64,000 nucleotides of DNA, taken from Letharia columbiana. Lineage: Eukaryota > Ascomycota > Lecanoromycetes > Lecanorales > Parmeliaceae. The position numbers and the translations under genes were made by a program. Positions 46,597-57,790 of this stretch are shown here, piece by piece. The stretch is from positions 204,501-268,500 of the forward strand of contig NW_023501053.1 of the NCBI RefSeq assembly GCF_014066305.1, given 5' to 3'. The first letter of the stretch is position 1, and the number at the start of each line of letters is the position of its first letter. The notes under the pieces were generated by a model. It did no database searches and was not told the origin of the DNA. It saw nothing but the letters and a program-made list of their open reading frames with translations.

Positions 46597-47473
46597 AGTG
46601 AGTTGCATCGTCCTCGGGCAGTTAAACAGATCTCACATGCGGCATATCTCTTAATCTAATCTACTCGTATTTTATCATTGTCAGGCCTGACCCTGACAGT
46701 ACCTAAGCTTTCAGGGCTTAATAGGGTATATTCGTGCATGCAGCACGGTACCCTCGCATTTTTATAAGCCTATGGCCTAGTGATTAACAGTGCTTACACA
46801 TATCTCTTACTGTAGTGATCTACCGCCTGAAATGTGGGCTTACTCTACGTTACTACGCAGTCTACTATGCCCCTGAAAGCGGTCAACAAGAAACCTTCCC
46901 GAGAGTTGAGTGCAGACTACTTCTAGCCTTTCCCAGGATGCCAGGCTTCTACTTCAGCTTCTCATCGACTTTGCGGCGTTCCTTGCATAATTGTTGCATC
47001 TGCCCCGCACCACGTTTCGCTCTCCCGTTCTCAGATTCTAGTGAACTAAGATCTTACATTAGTCAGTACTCGGTCTCATTATCACGATTCTCATCCTATT
47101 ACTTAGTGCTATCCGCTATCGTCACTAGAAAGCATCAAACCAGGACACTCCTACCTATCATTTTCCCGCCTATTCCCGGCATGTCTTGTCAGACTTTCTC
47201 CCAGAGGCACAGCAAGCTTACTTTTGACGACTTCTTCTCCATGTGAATCTCAGCTATTGTTAGTCTTTCAGCCACGACTCGGGGTTACCATCTTTTCCAT
47301 TTCCTGCCCCAATGCTTCTCCTTCCTTCTTCTGCGTTCATCCAGGCATGCATTCAGCAGTTCATCTTACAGGCCATGGGTTCTCGCTCATCTCGCTCATC
47401 TCTGCGTGACCAGAGAAAGGTCATAGTAAGCCCTGCGGGTCCTTGAGTGACCAACCACCCTGCACTCAAAACC
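46597..47473. other. Intergenic, upstream of PTH11-like gene
   Basis: About 880 bp with a short palindrome (TGTCAGGCCTGACCCTGACA) at about 46679. A 143-codon open frame at 46815..47246 (+) shows no domain. The promoter of the PTH11-like gene should lie in the last few hundred bases. Confidence 0.4.
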
Positions 47474-49111
47474 ATGTCTTTGACTCCCCCACCTGGGATT
47501 GACCTGCACGCCGACAAAGGTTCAAGAGTGACATCCTCTGGCATAGCTCTGATAATATTGCCCACTTTGTTCGTCATTGTGCGATTTGTCTCGAGAGTCA
47601 TTGCACGAGCTGGCTTCTGGTGGGATGATTTCTTGGTGGTCGTGTCCTTGGCGCTCAGTTACGGCCCGTCAACGGCCATGATGATCTGTATGTGTTCTCT
47701 GGCTACAGAGCTTGAAATTGTTCATACAGGAATACAATGTCGTTGAAAGTGGCTGACGCTGACGACAGCGGCGCGATACAATGGCTTTGGGAAACACCTG
47801 TGGGCACTGCCGGACCCAAAACATAATACGAGCCAATTCCTGAAGATCCTCTATATTTACATCATACTTTACTACGCTGCGGTTGTATCTATCAAACTCT
47901 GCATGTGGGCTTTTCCCACCTCGCCCACACCACTGGGTTATGCAAGGCTGACGGAGACTCGACATCTAGTCTGACTTTTTATCGACGTATATTTCCAGTG
48001 ACTGAAATTCGAATTTGGCTATATATTGGATATGGCGTGGTGGGATCTTACGCCATAGCAACTCTGTGCTCTGCCACCTTTCAGTGGTGAGTCCTTCCTT
48101 GGTTCCAATAAGACTAATTCCTCTGACTGGTCATGAAGTCAACCAATCCATGGATTTTGGGACAAGTCTATCAGCTCGCATTGCGTATCCGGCGATGATA
48201 TTTTAGTGGTTCCCGGATCTATCAATGCTGTTCTGGACGGCTTCATTATAGCGCTGGTGAGTGTCCAGGACGAGCGCGGAGGATGCAGAGACTGATATAA
48301 TTTCTAAAAGCCTCTGCCCCTACTATGGCGTCTCCGAACAACTCATCGGCAAAAGGGTATCCTAGTAAGCATCACCTACAAGGAAGTACGATACGAGGAC
48401 TAAGATGTGTAACTGAATAGACTGGTATATTCGCCTGCGGTGGATTGTGAGTATTCGCGAGCCAGATGATGAGATAGCCTTCAATAACATCGTTATCAGC
48501 GTTTGCATCATCAGCATCATCCGCCTCACTGTCTTGTCCCGCTTGGAGGCTTATGATGTCACATGTGAGTCTCGATTACGCCGTACATTTCCAATCAAAC
48601 TAATTAGTCGTCACATCAGGGAACTATGTGGACGCCGCAATCTGGTCAGCGGCTGAACCCGCGATGGGGTAAAACGTGCAATTGGGAAAACGACAGCGTC
48701 AGCCTGCTAACTGATCACAGGGTTATCGCTGCTTGCATACCTTCCCTGCGTCCTTTGGCTGCCATGATATGGAGAGGCACCCACCGCGCGCCGACCATGA
48801 TGTCGAAGAGCTCCAAGAAGGCTCAAGCAACGACTAGCAGTGCATCGTCAAGGATGATCTGGCCTGTGCGTGGGAACCAAGAAGAGACAAATCCAGCCGG
48901 AGGCTTCACGCGATTAGAGGATCCAAGCTCTACCGTTGACAAAGACCGATGGGGACGTGACGTAAATGTTCAGGGTGGGAAGAATGGAGGGACGACTGGC
49001 GGAGAGGAGATCAGCCTGGAAGAAATCAATGGATCGAATACGGGCATCCGGGTCAGGAACGAGATTACTATAATATCTGAAGCATGGGAGTACAAAGATC
49101 GGCTATACTAG
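47474..49111 (+). CDS. PTH11-like integral membrane protein (fungal rhodopsin-fold receptor)
   Basis: Nine exons, 47474..47687, 47769..47904, 47970..48086, 48139..48256, 48311..48364, 48421..48446, 48500..48564, 48620..48668 and 48721..49111, give about 389 aa. Family motifs appear across the splices: KLCILTFYRRIFP, TFQCQPIHGFWD, LTGIFACGGFVCIISIIRLT, WNYVDAAIWSAAEPAMG and AACIPSLRPLAAMIW. About seven hydrophobic segments fit the fungal PTH11-like/CFEM-less GPCR-type family; Pth11 itself senses surfaces in the rice blast fungus, but most relatives have unknown ligands. No CFEM cysteine domain precedes the first segment. The C-terminal 110 residues are polar and cytoplasmic. The exon of 26 nt (48421..48446) is unusually short. 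The gene sits between two transposon clusters. Confidence 0.86.
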
Positions 49112-49404
49112 TCTGTCGACTTCGGCTAGAGGCATTTCGGTAAAGAGTGTCCATGATCTTGAATATTGATTGGGATCTGTATATCAGCGCCAATCGTAAA
49201 TTAGGCGAGAGGGTTAAAGTAGACAGTATCAACGTTCTGAGCTGCAGAGCAGCATAGTAAGAGCACACAATGCTTCCGATTTACAAAATGAACGTTGGTC
49301 CAATGATCAGCTTGCCCCAAGATATGATCCAGCAACGTTACCATATGTGGATAAAAGATCGATGCAGCATGTAAAATGCATGCAGTCCTATTATTAAACG
49401 GAGA

Positions 49405-49952
49405 TATTAGCGTGTGCAGAAAACGTTGGAATACTTGGCACTGAGATTCTCACACACACCCCACCAAAAGTAGTGCTGAGTAGATGAATCTTCTCCCATA
49501 TCGCATTCTACCACCTTCCTCATCATATTTGAAGCTCCTGTATATCTCGCTTAGCCGATCCTTGGTGTTTTGCCTTAGTGTTTCGAAATGCCTCCCAATC
49601 GACGCAGTCAGGGCCCCCCCTACCGACCCCCTCCGGCCAGACAGTCCAAGAGGCCTAAGAAGGCGTCCTCCCGTGCCCAAGCGATTGCTGAGGATAGCCA
49701 GCCGGGCCCCAGCAACAGTCAGCCAAGCGCAGCCTACCCCCGCTCCCAGACCTGAAGGCCCTTTCAAAGCCGCCCGTGAACGTGCGGCCCTGGAAGACAA
49801 TTGGCTAAGGAGATATACAGGAGCTTCAAATATGATGAGGAAGGTGGTAGAATGCGATATGGGAGAAGATTCATCTACTCAGTACTACTTTTGGTGGGGT
49901 GTGTGTGAGAATCTCAGTGCCAAGTATTCCAACGTTTTCTGCACCGCTAATA
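49405..49952. mobile_element. Fold-back element with near-identical 150-bp arms
   Basis: The left arm 49405..49556 is the reverse complement of the right arm 49803..49952. I count about three differences (one G/A substitution and two single-base indels). The 246-bp centre is G+C-rich and includes a small open frame at 49588..49755 (55 codons, MPPNRRSQGPPYRPPP...) that is Pro/Arg-rich and unrecognised. A second frame runs through the centre into the right arm (LRRYTGASNMMRKVVECDMG...). No target duplication is obvious. A transcript across it would form a long hairpin. Confidence 0.8.
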
Positions 49953-50033
49953 GCCGGATACTCTAAATTTCCGTTCGGGCCAACGACAAAACCTACACTA
50001 GACATTCATCTTTTTCTCTAGCAACTAGCTACG

Positions 50034-51176
50034 ATGTTACGACAAATGTAAGATTATTGCGGAAACCCTCTGCCTTTCGTGACACACCCGACTGTCCTTC
50101 TAGGCTAACAAAAACCTAGCAAGCCCAAGAATGCGCGTTCAAAACGAGCCCTCGCAAAACAGGAGCCTCTCATGCAAGAAAATGCCAAAACTACCCTTTT
50201 CCTTAAAGGAACAAGCTCTTCGTCATTAGTCAACGATCTTCTCACGGATATTCACTCCCTGAAACGACCTTATGCGATCCGGTTCACCAAGAAGAATCCG
50301 ATCCATCCGTTCGAGGATGCCTCGAGTCTTGAATTCTTCTCGCAAAAGAATGACGCCTCACTCATGGTCTTTGGAAGTCACAGCAAGAAAAGACCGCACT
50401 CTATGACTTGGGTCCGATGTTTTGGTGGGCAGATGCTTGACATGCTGGAATTGTATGTGGTGCAGGAGACGGCGAGGACCTTGCAGCAGTTCAAGGGGGA
50501 GAAGTGCAAAGTTGGGGTGAAGCCGCTGCTGAGTTTTTCGGGGGCACAATTCGAAAGCCCGGTATCGAATCAGTACACGTTGGCGAAGAGTATGTTTGTG
50601 GACTTCTTTCGGGGTGCGGAGACACAAACAATTGATGTAGAGGGCTTGCAACTACTAATCAGCTTCTTCGTGGGCGAGGACGGTGAAGATGGTCAGCCAG
50701 CGAAGATACAGATGAGATGTTGGAGGATCGTTACAAAGAGGAGCGGGCAGAAAGTTCCGAGGGTAGAGGTTGAGGAGATAGGGCCGAGGATCGATTTTCG
50801 AGTGGGAAGGACGAGGGAGGCCAATGAAGGAGTATTGAAAGAGGCAATGAAGACAGGGAAGGGATCCGAGGTATGCTGTTCGGGTTCTTCAATCTACGTG
50901 ACAATCTACTGACTTTACCATGTGCAGGCCAAGCCAAAGAAGAATGTTGAGACCGACGTTGTGGGTGATAAAATTGGGCAGATACATCTTGGCAGACAAG
51001 ACTTGAATGAGCTGCAGACTCGGAAGATGAAGGGCCTGAAGCGGGGCAGGGACCTGGATATAGATGAAGAAGGAGAAGGCGAAGGAGAAGGAGCAGAAGA
51101 GGACGAAGATGTGATCAGTGAAGAGGAAGATGATATGGGAAATGGCGTTAAATTGAAAAGACCAAGGTTGACCTAA
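50034..51176 (+). CDS. RPF2: Ribosome biogenesis protein, Brix domain
   Basis: Three exons, 50034..50047, 50120..50870 and 50928..51176, give about 337 aa. Rpf2 works with Rrs1 to bring the 5S RNP into pre-60S particles in the nucleolus. The first exon is only 14 nt (MLRQ plus two bases) and splices to IKPKNARSKRALAKQEP, the family N-terminus. The Brix domain contains LFLKGTSSSSLVNDLLTDI, RPYAIRFTKKNPIHPFED and KRPHSMTWVRCFGGQMLDML, then GPRIDFRVGRT near its end. The tail is Lys/Arg-rich with an acidic Glu run (EEGEGEGEGAEEDED) and ends KRPRLT. Introns are 72 and 57 nt. It starts about 80 bp after the fold-back element. Confidence 0.94.
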
Positions 51177-52524
51177 TGAAGTGTTATTTAGCATGGCGCT
51201 TATCAGGACGCTGTCTCAGCGATAAAAATTGACGTCGGCAGGTTGGTCTGGAAAGTGAAACGCTGTGTCTAGCTAGGCAATGCATACTCCGTCGTCCAAT
51301 CTTTTCTTCGGAGACTGTTGGCCAGGGAGTAATTCTAGTCCAGTGTCAGGGGTGTGGGAGGTTTGTTTTTGGTAGCGCTGGCTGATAAGGTATCTTTCAA
51401 AAGTGCTGGTATGGACTCAGGGACCCTGAGTCAGGGTATTGCATTACAGGGCGAAATTTCCTGGGCATTCACTAACTTCATCAGCCAGAAGAGAAGCAAA
51501 GTACTTTATGGAGCTTGAAATCATGAAATGTCAACAACCCACCCTCGGCTGTGGCGCTTTTATGAATAGCTCCTAGTCGAAGGCCTAACAACTTGGCACC
51601 AGATCTACGAGAAAGCTTCACAAAGACTGAGTGAGATGTTCTCAGATAAAGAGAGAGAAAGGTAGAAAGAGAATAAGAATGAATCACAGATACCTAAGAC
51701 ACAGAGCAGATTTGAGAGGACAGAATATTATCGTCCTCTTAGAGAATGATGAAAGGCTTGCGGTGATATGATGTGCTGCAAGGATAGTGGCGACGGCTCG
51801 TACCTGATTTTTTTATCAGAGTTAGACTCTGAAACCGCTTCGGATCAATCATTATAGGGGTTTCGCAACTTTTTGTACCAATTCCTACCTTATTTATGTA
51901 ATTTTATTCAATAGGTCTAGCGGTGCTCGGTAATCAACAGTTTTAAAAGTCTAACCGCGCTAAAATAGGTTCTACTAATAGTAGATCGCTTATACTTTGA
52001 GGATTATTGACCATAGGGCTAGTGCCGTCTAGACATACTAAAGCCTGTTGTTTCTTGAAGGTTTTTATGTCGGAGGTTCTTTTGTGAGTTGTATTGTGCT
52101 GTTGGATCTGGTTTGCTGTGGACTATAAGGGTGTGAAAAATTGAAACCCTATTATTGATTGCTTTTACTGGTAGCCTTTAAATAGCAACGGACCCTCTTC
52201 TATTCCACGCTACTGCATTTTTGTCTACCGTATATCAACCGAAGAGATTAAAATGAAAACAAGACCTTTATGTTTTCTCTTTCAAATTCATATTTCTTCA
52301 GTATTTCCTTGTGCCGTCGGCTTTGTGCTGTGAGCTACTCTCCATCACACCCCCTTTTTCCCCAACACTCGCTTTGTTCCCTCAATTTTCACTCCAATGC
52401 AGCACAGCGTTCCGCTCCTCCGATAATTCCAGGATCCTTCTCCATCCACCTCCAACTATCCCCTACAATCACCTTCGATCAAATTTGACCAAACTTACAC
52501 GTCAAGTACCGGCTGAGAACCATA
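51177..52524. other. Intergenic, RPF2 to MscS gene
   Basis: About 1.35 kb. The part from about 51800 to 52200 is A+T-rich with many TAG/TAA triplets and may be a decayed repeat, but I could not pair it with another copy in the window. From about 52260 the sequence becomes C/T-rich, typical of the leader of the next gene. No gene is recognised. Confidence 0.4.
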
Positions 52525-55494
52525 ATGTCTACGCCTGTCGATGAAATACGACAACCTCATTTTGTACCTCCTCATTATCCCGCCCACAACAATGGCCGCT
52601 CGAGTGATTCAGATGACGAGGGCACGCTGTCCAACGAGTATGATCGCCCAGAGAGGTCTACGACCGATGACACCCAGGCTCAAAATTTTCTTGGGGGGAA
52701 AACCTCACAATCCCAGTCACGAGAAGAAGAGCAGCGGCTGGAGGATGACCTGGCAATGTTACAAGCAGAGAGGAAGGTGTCAAGGTCCCAAAGCCAGCAA
52801 GCACCCAGTGCCCTGACCAGATCGATATCAATACATCGGTCAAGGTCCAGGCCGGAACCTGTCGACCAATTCGACGTCAATACAAATCCCATACATGAGA
52901 AGGCGTCCACCTTCAAACCACCAGAGCACCCCAATGGGAATTTTGCCAGGGCATTCAAGAGGATTCACGATTCCAATTGGCTGATCCGATATTTCATGTA
53001 TATCGTACCTTTGGTGTTGATCATCCTCATTCCCTTGCTCATCGGCGGTCTGATATTCAAAAGAGCCACAGTGGGCGGAGTCCTCTTGCTTTGGTTCTGC
53101 GTTTGGCTCGAGATAGTCTGGCTCACCCTCTGGGGAGCACGAATTGTGGCCAAGTCTTTGCCATGGCCCGCAGGCCTCGTCTCTAGCGTATTTACCAACA
53201 ACAGCAAGAAATGGAGGGACATGTGCAAGCAACTCGAGATTCCGGCCACGCTCTTTTTCTGGATGCTCGCTGTATTGATATCCTTCCTTCCTATCATGAT
53301 ACACCATCACCTTAATCGAGATACCAAGGTTAAATCCTGGGAAGTGGCAATGAACAAAGTCATCGTCTCCATCTTCACTGGGGTCACCCTGAACTTTGGG
53401 GAGAAGATCATCATTCAGCTCATTGCAATCAGCTTTCATCTCCGAACCTATGCCGACCGCATCGAGATAAACAAGTTTCAGATCGGCAGTCTAACAAAGC
53501 TGTATCAGTATTCGAAGGAGAAAATTGCAATGGAGGACTCGGATTTCGAGGAGCGGACTCCGTCAGGTTCTGGAGCGCGAACTCCAATGCAGTATCTGAA
53601 CGATGCACAGAAAAAAACCCAGAACGTTTTCGGAAAGGTTGGTGATGTAGCTGGCAATGTCGCTGGTGACTTCACCGGCAAGGCCGTCACAAAGAGCACC
53701 CACCCTCGGCAACTCGTGCTTACCTTGCTGTCTTCCCCTTCGCAGTCCCAGGTGCTTGCGCGACGGTTGTACCGGACTTTTGTCAAAGAGGACGCTGATA
53801 CTATCTCTTCGGAAGACTTGAAGCATGCCTTTGACAATGATGAGGAAGCAGACAGCGCTTTTGCCATGTTTGATAAAGACATGAACGGAGATATCTCTAT
53901 GACTGAACTTGAGGCGGTTTGCGTTGACATTGGAAAGGAGCGTAAATCGATCACAGCATCCTTGAAAGATCTGGACTCGGTCGTGGCAAAGCTTGATGCG
54001 ATCTTGCTATTCTTTGTCCTGATCATCACCATTTTAGTCTTCCTATCGTTGATTTCCACATCGGCTGCTGGCGTTTTGACCAGTGCTGGATCTGCTGTCC
54101 TGGCATTGTCGTGGCTTTTCTCCGCTACGGCCCAGGAGTTCCTACAGTCCTGCATCTTCGTTCTCGTCAAACATCCCTTCGATGTCGGCGATCGAATAAC
54201 AATATATGGAAATACGGGTGCGGCACTGAAAGGCGACGATTATCTGGTCAAGGAGATTTCTCTTCTCTTCACCGAGTTCAAGAAGATGGAGGGTCACATC
54301 GTTCAAGCTCCCAACAGCTATTTGAACACGCTTTTCATCCTCAACATGCGTCGATCCGGAGGCCTTGCGGAAGCAGTCCCGTTGACTGTCAAATTCGGCA
54401 CTACTCTAGATCAAATCGATGAGCTCCGCTCTCGTTTGCTCGAGTACGTGAAAGCAGAGAAGCGAGAGTATCAACCGAATATCTTGACAGAGATCCGTGA
54501 CATCGTCGAGGCGTATTCTGTCAATCTCAACGTCGTATTCTTTTATAAATCGAATTGGCAAAACGAACTACTTCGCCTCCAGCGTCGCAACAAGTTCATC
54601 TGCGCTATGATGGTATCAATGCAAGAGATCGGCATTGAAGGACCACGTAGACGTATACCCGGGACCAATGAGGATACACCATTCTATTACCACCAGACTG
54701 CTGGCAGAATCGCAGAAGTTTCGAATGGTACAAACAACGAACACAAGTCCGATCCAGGCCCGCGCTCTGGATCACTCGCTCGCGATCCAGCTTTTGTTCC
54801 AAATGCGGCCGACAGTCCCGGTATCGATCGTAACCGCTCAATTCTTAGAAATGGCTCCCGCACGTCGAGACCCCGAGGTGAATCTATTTCAGCTATGTCC
54901 AAACGTGTGGACTTTTCTCTCGGTATGAAAGATGTCAGCTCTGCAGATATTATGGGTGATTTAGACGACAATCGCAGCCAGGCTCGCGTCCCCGATATCG
55001 GGACAGACTCAACCTCCCGTTCTCGCGAGACCCGAATCGTCGAGGAGGACGAGGCTAATCGCCGAGAAGATGAAGCCACTTTCCGACGAGCAGAGTCTCG
55101 CACCGGCAATAGTCGATCGCCTTTCGGTTTGGGCCGTCGCACCTCCGCGGATTCTCAGTCTAAGATGAGGAGGGGCAACTCGCTCATTCACCGCAACCGC
55201 TTCTTCTCCAGGGGAAAGAGGACAGAGGAAGGAGACGAAGAGAGAGATTTGATGGAGCAGGGGATGGCAGATATTCCCGAGGTGGCTGGGCTGCCTGATA
55301 GGATAGATCCGCGCACTGGCCTTGTCAGCCCCCAAGCTGTTCTACCAAGCACTGGATCTGGGAATTCGGATGCATCTATGCCTGCCGCCGGGCCTACGAG
55401 CAGCGGTGCCTTGCAGTCATTTGAAGAACGCATGCGCCTTGAACTCCCCGGAAGAAGTCAAACGGAGCATTTCGAAATGAGGAATATGAGATAG
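52525..55494 (+). CDS. Mechanosensitive ion channel, MscS type with EF-hand
   Basis: A single exon gives 989 aa. Fungal MscS relatives (fission yeast Msy1/Msy2) sit in the ER or nuclear envelope and control calcium after hypo-osmotic shock. The N-terminal 130 residues are polar. Hydrophobic segments occur around residues 153-210 (YIVPLVLIILIPLLIGGLIF, LLWFCVWLEIVWLTLWGARI) and 235-300. An EF-hand loop lies near residue 450 (DKDMNGDISMTE), with a complete set of acidic ligands. The MscS pore and beta domain follow (LLFFVLIITILVFLSLIS, AQEFLQSCIFVLVKHPFDVG, YLNTLFILNMRRSG). The C-terminal 270 residues are Ser/Arg-rich and probably disordered. No intron is needed. The gene borders the A+T-rich block. 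Confidence 0.93.
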   Translation: MSTPVDEIRQPHFVPPHYPAHNNGRSSDSDDEGTLSNEYDRPERSTTDDTQAQNFLGGKTSQSQSREEEQRLEDDLAMLQAERKVSRSQSQQAPSALTRSISIHRSRSRPEPVDQFDVNTNPIHEKASTFKPPEHPNGNFARAFKRIHDSNWLIRYFMYIVPLVLIILIPLLIGGLIFKRATVGGVLLLWFCVWLEIVWLTLWGARIVAKSLPWPAGLVSSVFTNNSKKWRDMCKQLEIPATLFFWMLAVLISFLPIMIHHHLNRDTKVKSWEVAMNKVIVSIFTGVTLNFGEKIIIQLIAISFHLRTYADRIEINKFQIGSLTKLYQYSKEKIAMEDSDFEERTPSGSGARTPMQYLNDAQKKTQNVFGKVGDVAGNVAGDFTGKAVTKSTHPRQLVLTLLSSPSQSQVLARRLYRTFVKEDADTISSEDLKHAFDNDEEADSAFAMFDKDMNGDISMTELEAVCVDIGKERKSITASLKDLDSVVAKLDAILLFFVLIITILVFLSLISTSAAGVLTSAGSAVLALSWLFSATAQEFLQSCIFVLVKHPFDVGDRITIYGNTGAALKGDDYLVKEISLLFTEFKKMEGHIVQAPNSYLNTLFILNMRRSGGLAEAVPLTVKFGTTLDQIDELRSRLLEYVKAEKREYQPNILTEIRDIVEAYSVNLNVVFFYKSNWQNELLRLQRRNKFICAMMVSMQEIGIEGPRRRIPGTNEDTPFYYHQTAGRIAEVSNGTNNEHKSDPGPRSGSLARDPAFVPNAADSPGIDRNRSILRNGSRTSRPRGESISAMSKRVDFSLGMKDVSSADIMGDLDDNRSQARVPDIGTDSTSRSRETRIVEEDEANRREDEATFRRAESRTGNSRSPFGLGRRTSADSQSKMRRGNSLIHRNRFFSRGKRTEEGDEERDLMEQGMADIPEVAGLPDRIDPRTGLVSPQAVLPSTGSGNSDASMPAAGPTSSGALQSFEERMRLELPGRSQTEHFEMRNMR

Positions 55495-55689
55495 TAATGA
55501 TAAGATGATAAAGTAGATAGATCTAGTCTTAGCGAAGACCAGCGAACACTGTCTCGCGGGTGACAAAAAGAATGGAACGCCAAGCCAGACTACTGCGCGG
55601 AGACACACATACAAATTTCTATGTAAATCTCTGTTCTAGTATCCTGTCATTGCTCCTTTACCGTCTATGACTGCTTGTAATCTATGTGA

Positions 55690-57230
55690 TATACTATCCA
55701 CTTTCTCGTTAATAAATTATGTGGAAATATTAGTCCAACCTTCGTTAATTAATCGTAGTCCGACTATTCGTCCGTCATAGTAGTCCTTAACTCAAGACGC
55801 ACTAGTCTCAAGACGCGAAAATCCATTATTCCTTCCTAATTCTATATAGATCTCGATCTATAACTCAATTCTAATAAATACGTCTTAATATATATATACT
55901 AGCTTTTATAGACTATAATCTAGCTTTCGAATATAAGCCTTAATAGCCTTATCGGTCTTTTTTACTAAATTTCCTTAGCCCGAGTAGCTCGCTTTGGCCT
56001 TCTCCGTCTTTTCTATAGCTGTTTCTTTTCTATAATTAGAGATTTTATATTTATCTACTAATATCTATCCTCTCTTCTAAATAATTTCTTTAAAGTATCT
56101 TATATACTCGCTTAACTACGGCCTCTTTATAAATAACCTTAATATCTCGCTTAGTAATTTATCTCGAGTAGTTATTAGTAATAGTTCTTTTATAAATTAG
56201 ACTAATAATTTTTATATTTTTTAAAATAATAAAAGTCTAGTAGAAGTAATACTTTAATTATTAATCGTATTTAATAATATCTTCGACTTTATAGAGGGTT
56301 TTAGTAAGAATAAGAGTATAGATTCATCTAGGTTATAGCGCGGGGTATTGGTTTCTAATTTTTTCGAGTATTACTTTAGAGTTATGGTTAAATTAGTCTT
56401 TTAAAGATTAAATATATAATATTGATATAAAGATTTAAATTTATATTTAATTAAATATTATAGAAGTTAGTTTATTAAAGTCGCTACTTTTAAGATATAT
56501 AGTTAATCTATAGTCTTTATATAGTAATATTTAAATAATTAAAGTATTCTATATCTAATAACTATATAATATATATAAAATATAAGAGAAGTATAAATAA
56601 GTCGATCTTTAATTGCTAGATAAATATATAAATTCGTAAATATAATAGAATTCGAGTCGTTTGAATTAAGACTCTTTATTCTCTTACTTAACGATAATAA
56701 GAAAATATATTAAAATATAGTGTTAGTTATATACTAGTCGGTTATTTAATATTTAATAGATAAAACGATTATATGTATTGGTGTTTTTTTATTTATTTAT
56801 TAGAATATAAATATCTTTTAAATTATAATAGGTTCTTTATTTGGTGTAATATATTTGATATAATTAATTACGATTATCTAATCTACGATTATGAAGCTTC
56901 TTTTATTTAAAGTAATAATATAATAAGATTTTATAGTATTGAAGTTGTCTCGTTTATATTTAATATCTTATATTTATATTTTTTTATGTTTATTTTTATA
57001 CGCTCGTATATCTTATATTATATATATTCTTTTATACTAGGTTTTTTTTTATTTATAATATTTAGTTGTTTTTATTATTGTCTAATCTTTTCGGTATTTA
57101 GGATATATAATCTAAGGATTTTAGAATTCTTATGCTTAATATAATTTATTAAATAATATTTATATTATTTGCGATTAATATAGTTATATGTACTTTTTAG
57201 TTTGTAGTTATTGTTTTTGTCTTTCATCTG
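55690..57230. repeat. A+T-rich block, probably RIP-degraded repeat
   Basis: Over about 1.5 kb the sequence is dominated by A and T with dense TA steps (TATATA, TTAATA) and no open frame of note. This contrasts sharply with the genes on either side. In Pezizomycotina such blocks usually are transposons mutated C to T by RIP until unrecognisable. A short further A+T-rich piece occurs at about 57800-57900. No family can be assigned by eye. Confidence 0.75.
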
Positions 57231-57236
57231 ATCTGT

Positions 57237-57790
57237 TCCTAATTTGAAATTGCTGATCGCGCGTTTGTCGCGGAAATCACAAATCCGCCGGATGCAATCT
57301 GATTAGAATCCGCCCAAATTCTGCCGGTTTAGCAAATCTGATTAGAATCCGCCTAATTCGTCAGTTCAGCAACTATCTTAACCTTTTCCGTTAGTTCTGC
57401 AGTTTAGTGCATACGCACGAAAAAGAAAAGTTCTATAATCGACGTTGCGACGGCGGTTCTACGGCGACAGTTCACGCCAACTAATTTAGTACGATTGGAC
57501 GATTTATGAATTGTCGCGTGGGTGTGCTCTAGTATGGGCATAATGCGTTGTTGATGTGTATATATTGATGTCATATGTATATAGATAGTACTTGGTGTAT
57601 TAGAGTGCATTGCGCAAATTTTTGAAGTTGTGAAATTTTTGAGTTGCTAAACTGTAGAACTAGCGGAAAGGGTTGGGATAGTTGCTGAATCGGCGGAAAG
57701 GGTTGGCATAGGCAAGTCTGCTGATGGCTAATGTGCTTATGGTGCGGACCCGGCGGAAATCGTGCGGAAAGGAACTTTTCGTTTGCGATG
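57237..57790. mobile_element. Inverted-repeat element inside the A+T-rich block
   Basis: This stretch has normal base composition although A+T-rich sequence lies on both sides. Two arms match in inverted orientation: about 57371-57411 (CAGCAACTATCTTAACCTTT...) and about 57646-57690, read in reverse complement as CAGCAACTATCCCAACCCTT.... Most differences are C/T. A 20-bp motif (AATCTGATTAGAATCCGCC) is also repeated directly at about 57294 and 57332. There is no convincing coding region. It may be a non-autonomous DNA transposon inserted after the surrounding repeat had decayed; ends and target duplication are not resolved. Confidence 0.55.

Noticed and set aside
46815..47246. 143-codon frame upstream of the PTH11-like gene
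   Set aside because: It has no domain and unbiased composition, and lies in a repeat-bearing intergenic region.
49450..49966. Long frames on both strands through the fold-back element
   Set aside because: They cross the inverted arms and are mirror images of each other; a functional protein is unlikely, so only the element is annotated.
52840..53439. 199-codon minus-strand frame, and several others, inside the MscS gene
   Set aside because: They lie fully antisense to a strongly supported coding region and show no domain.
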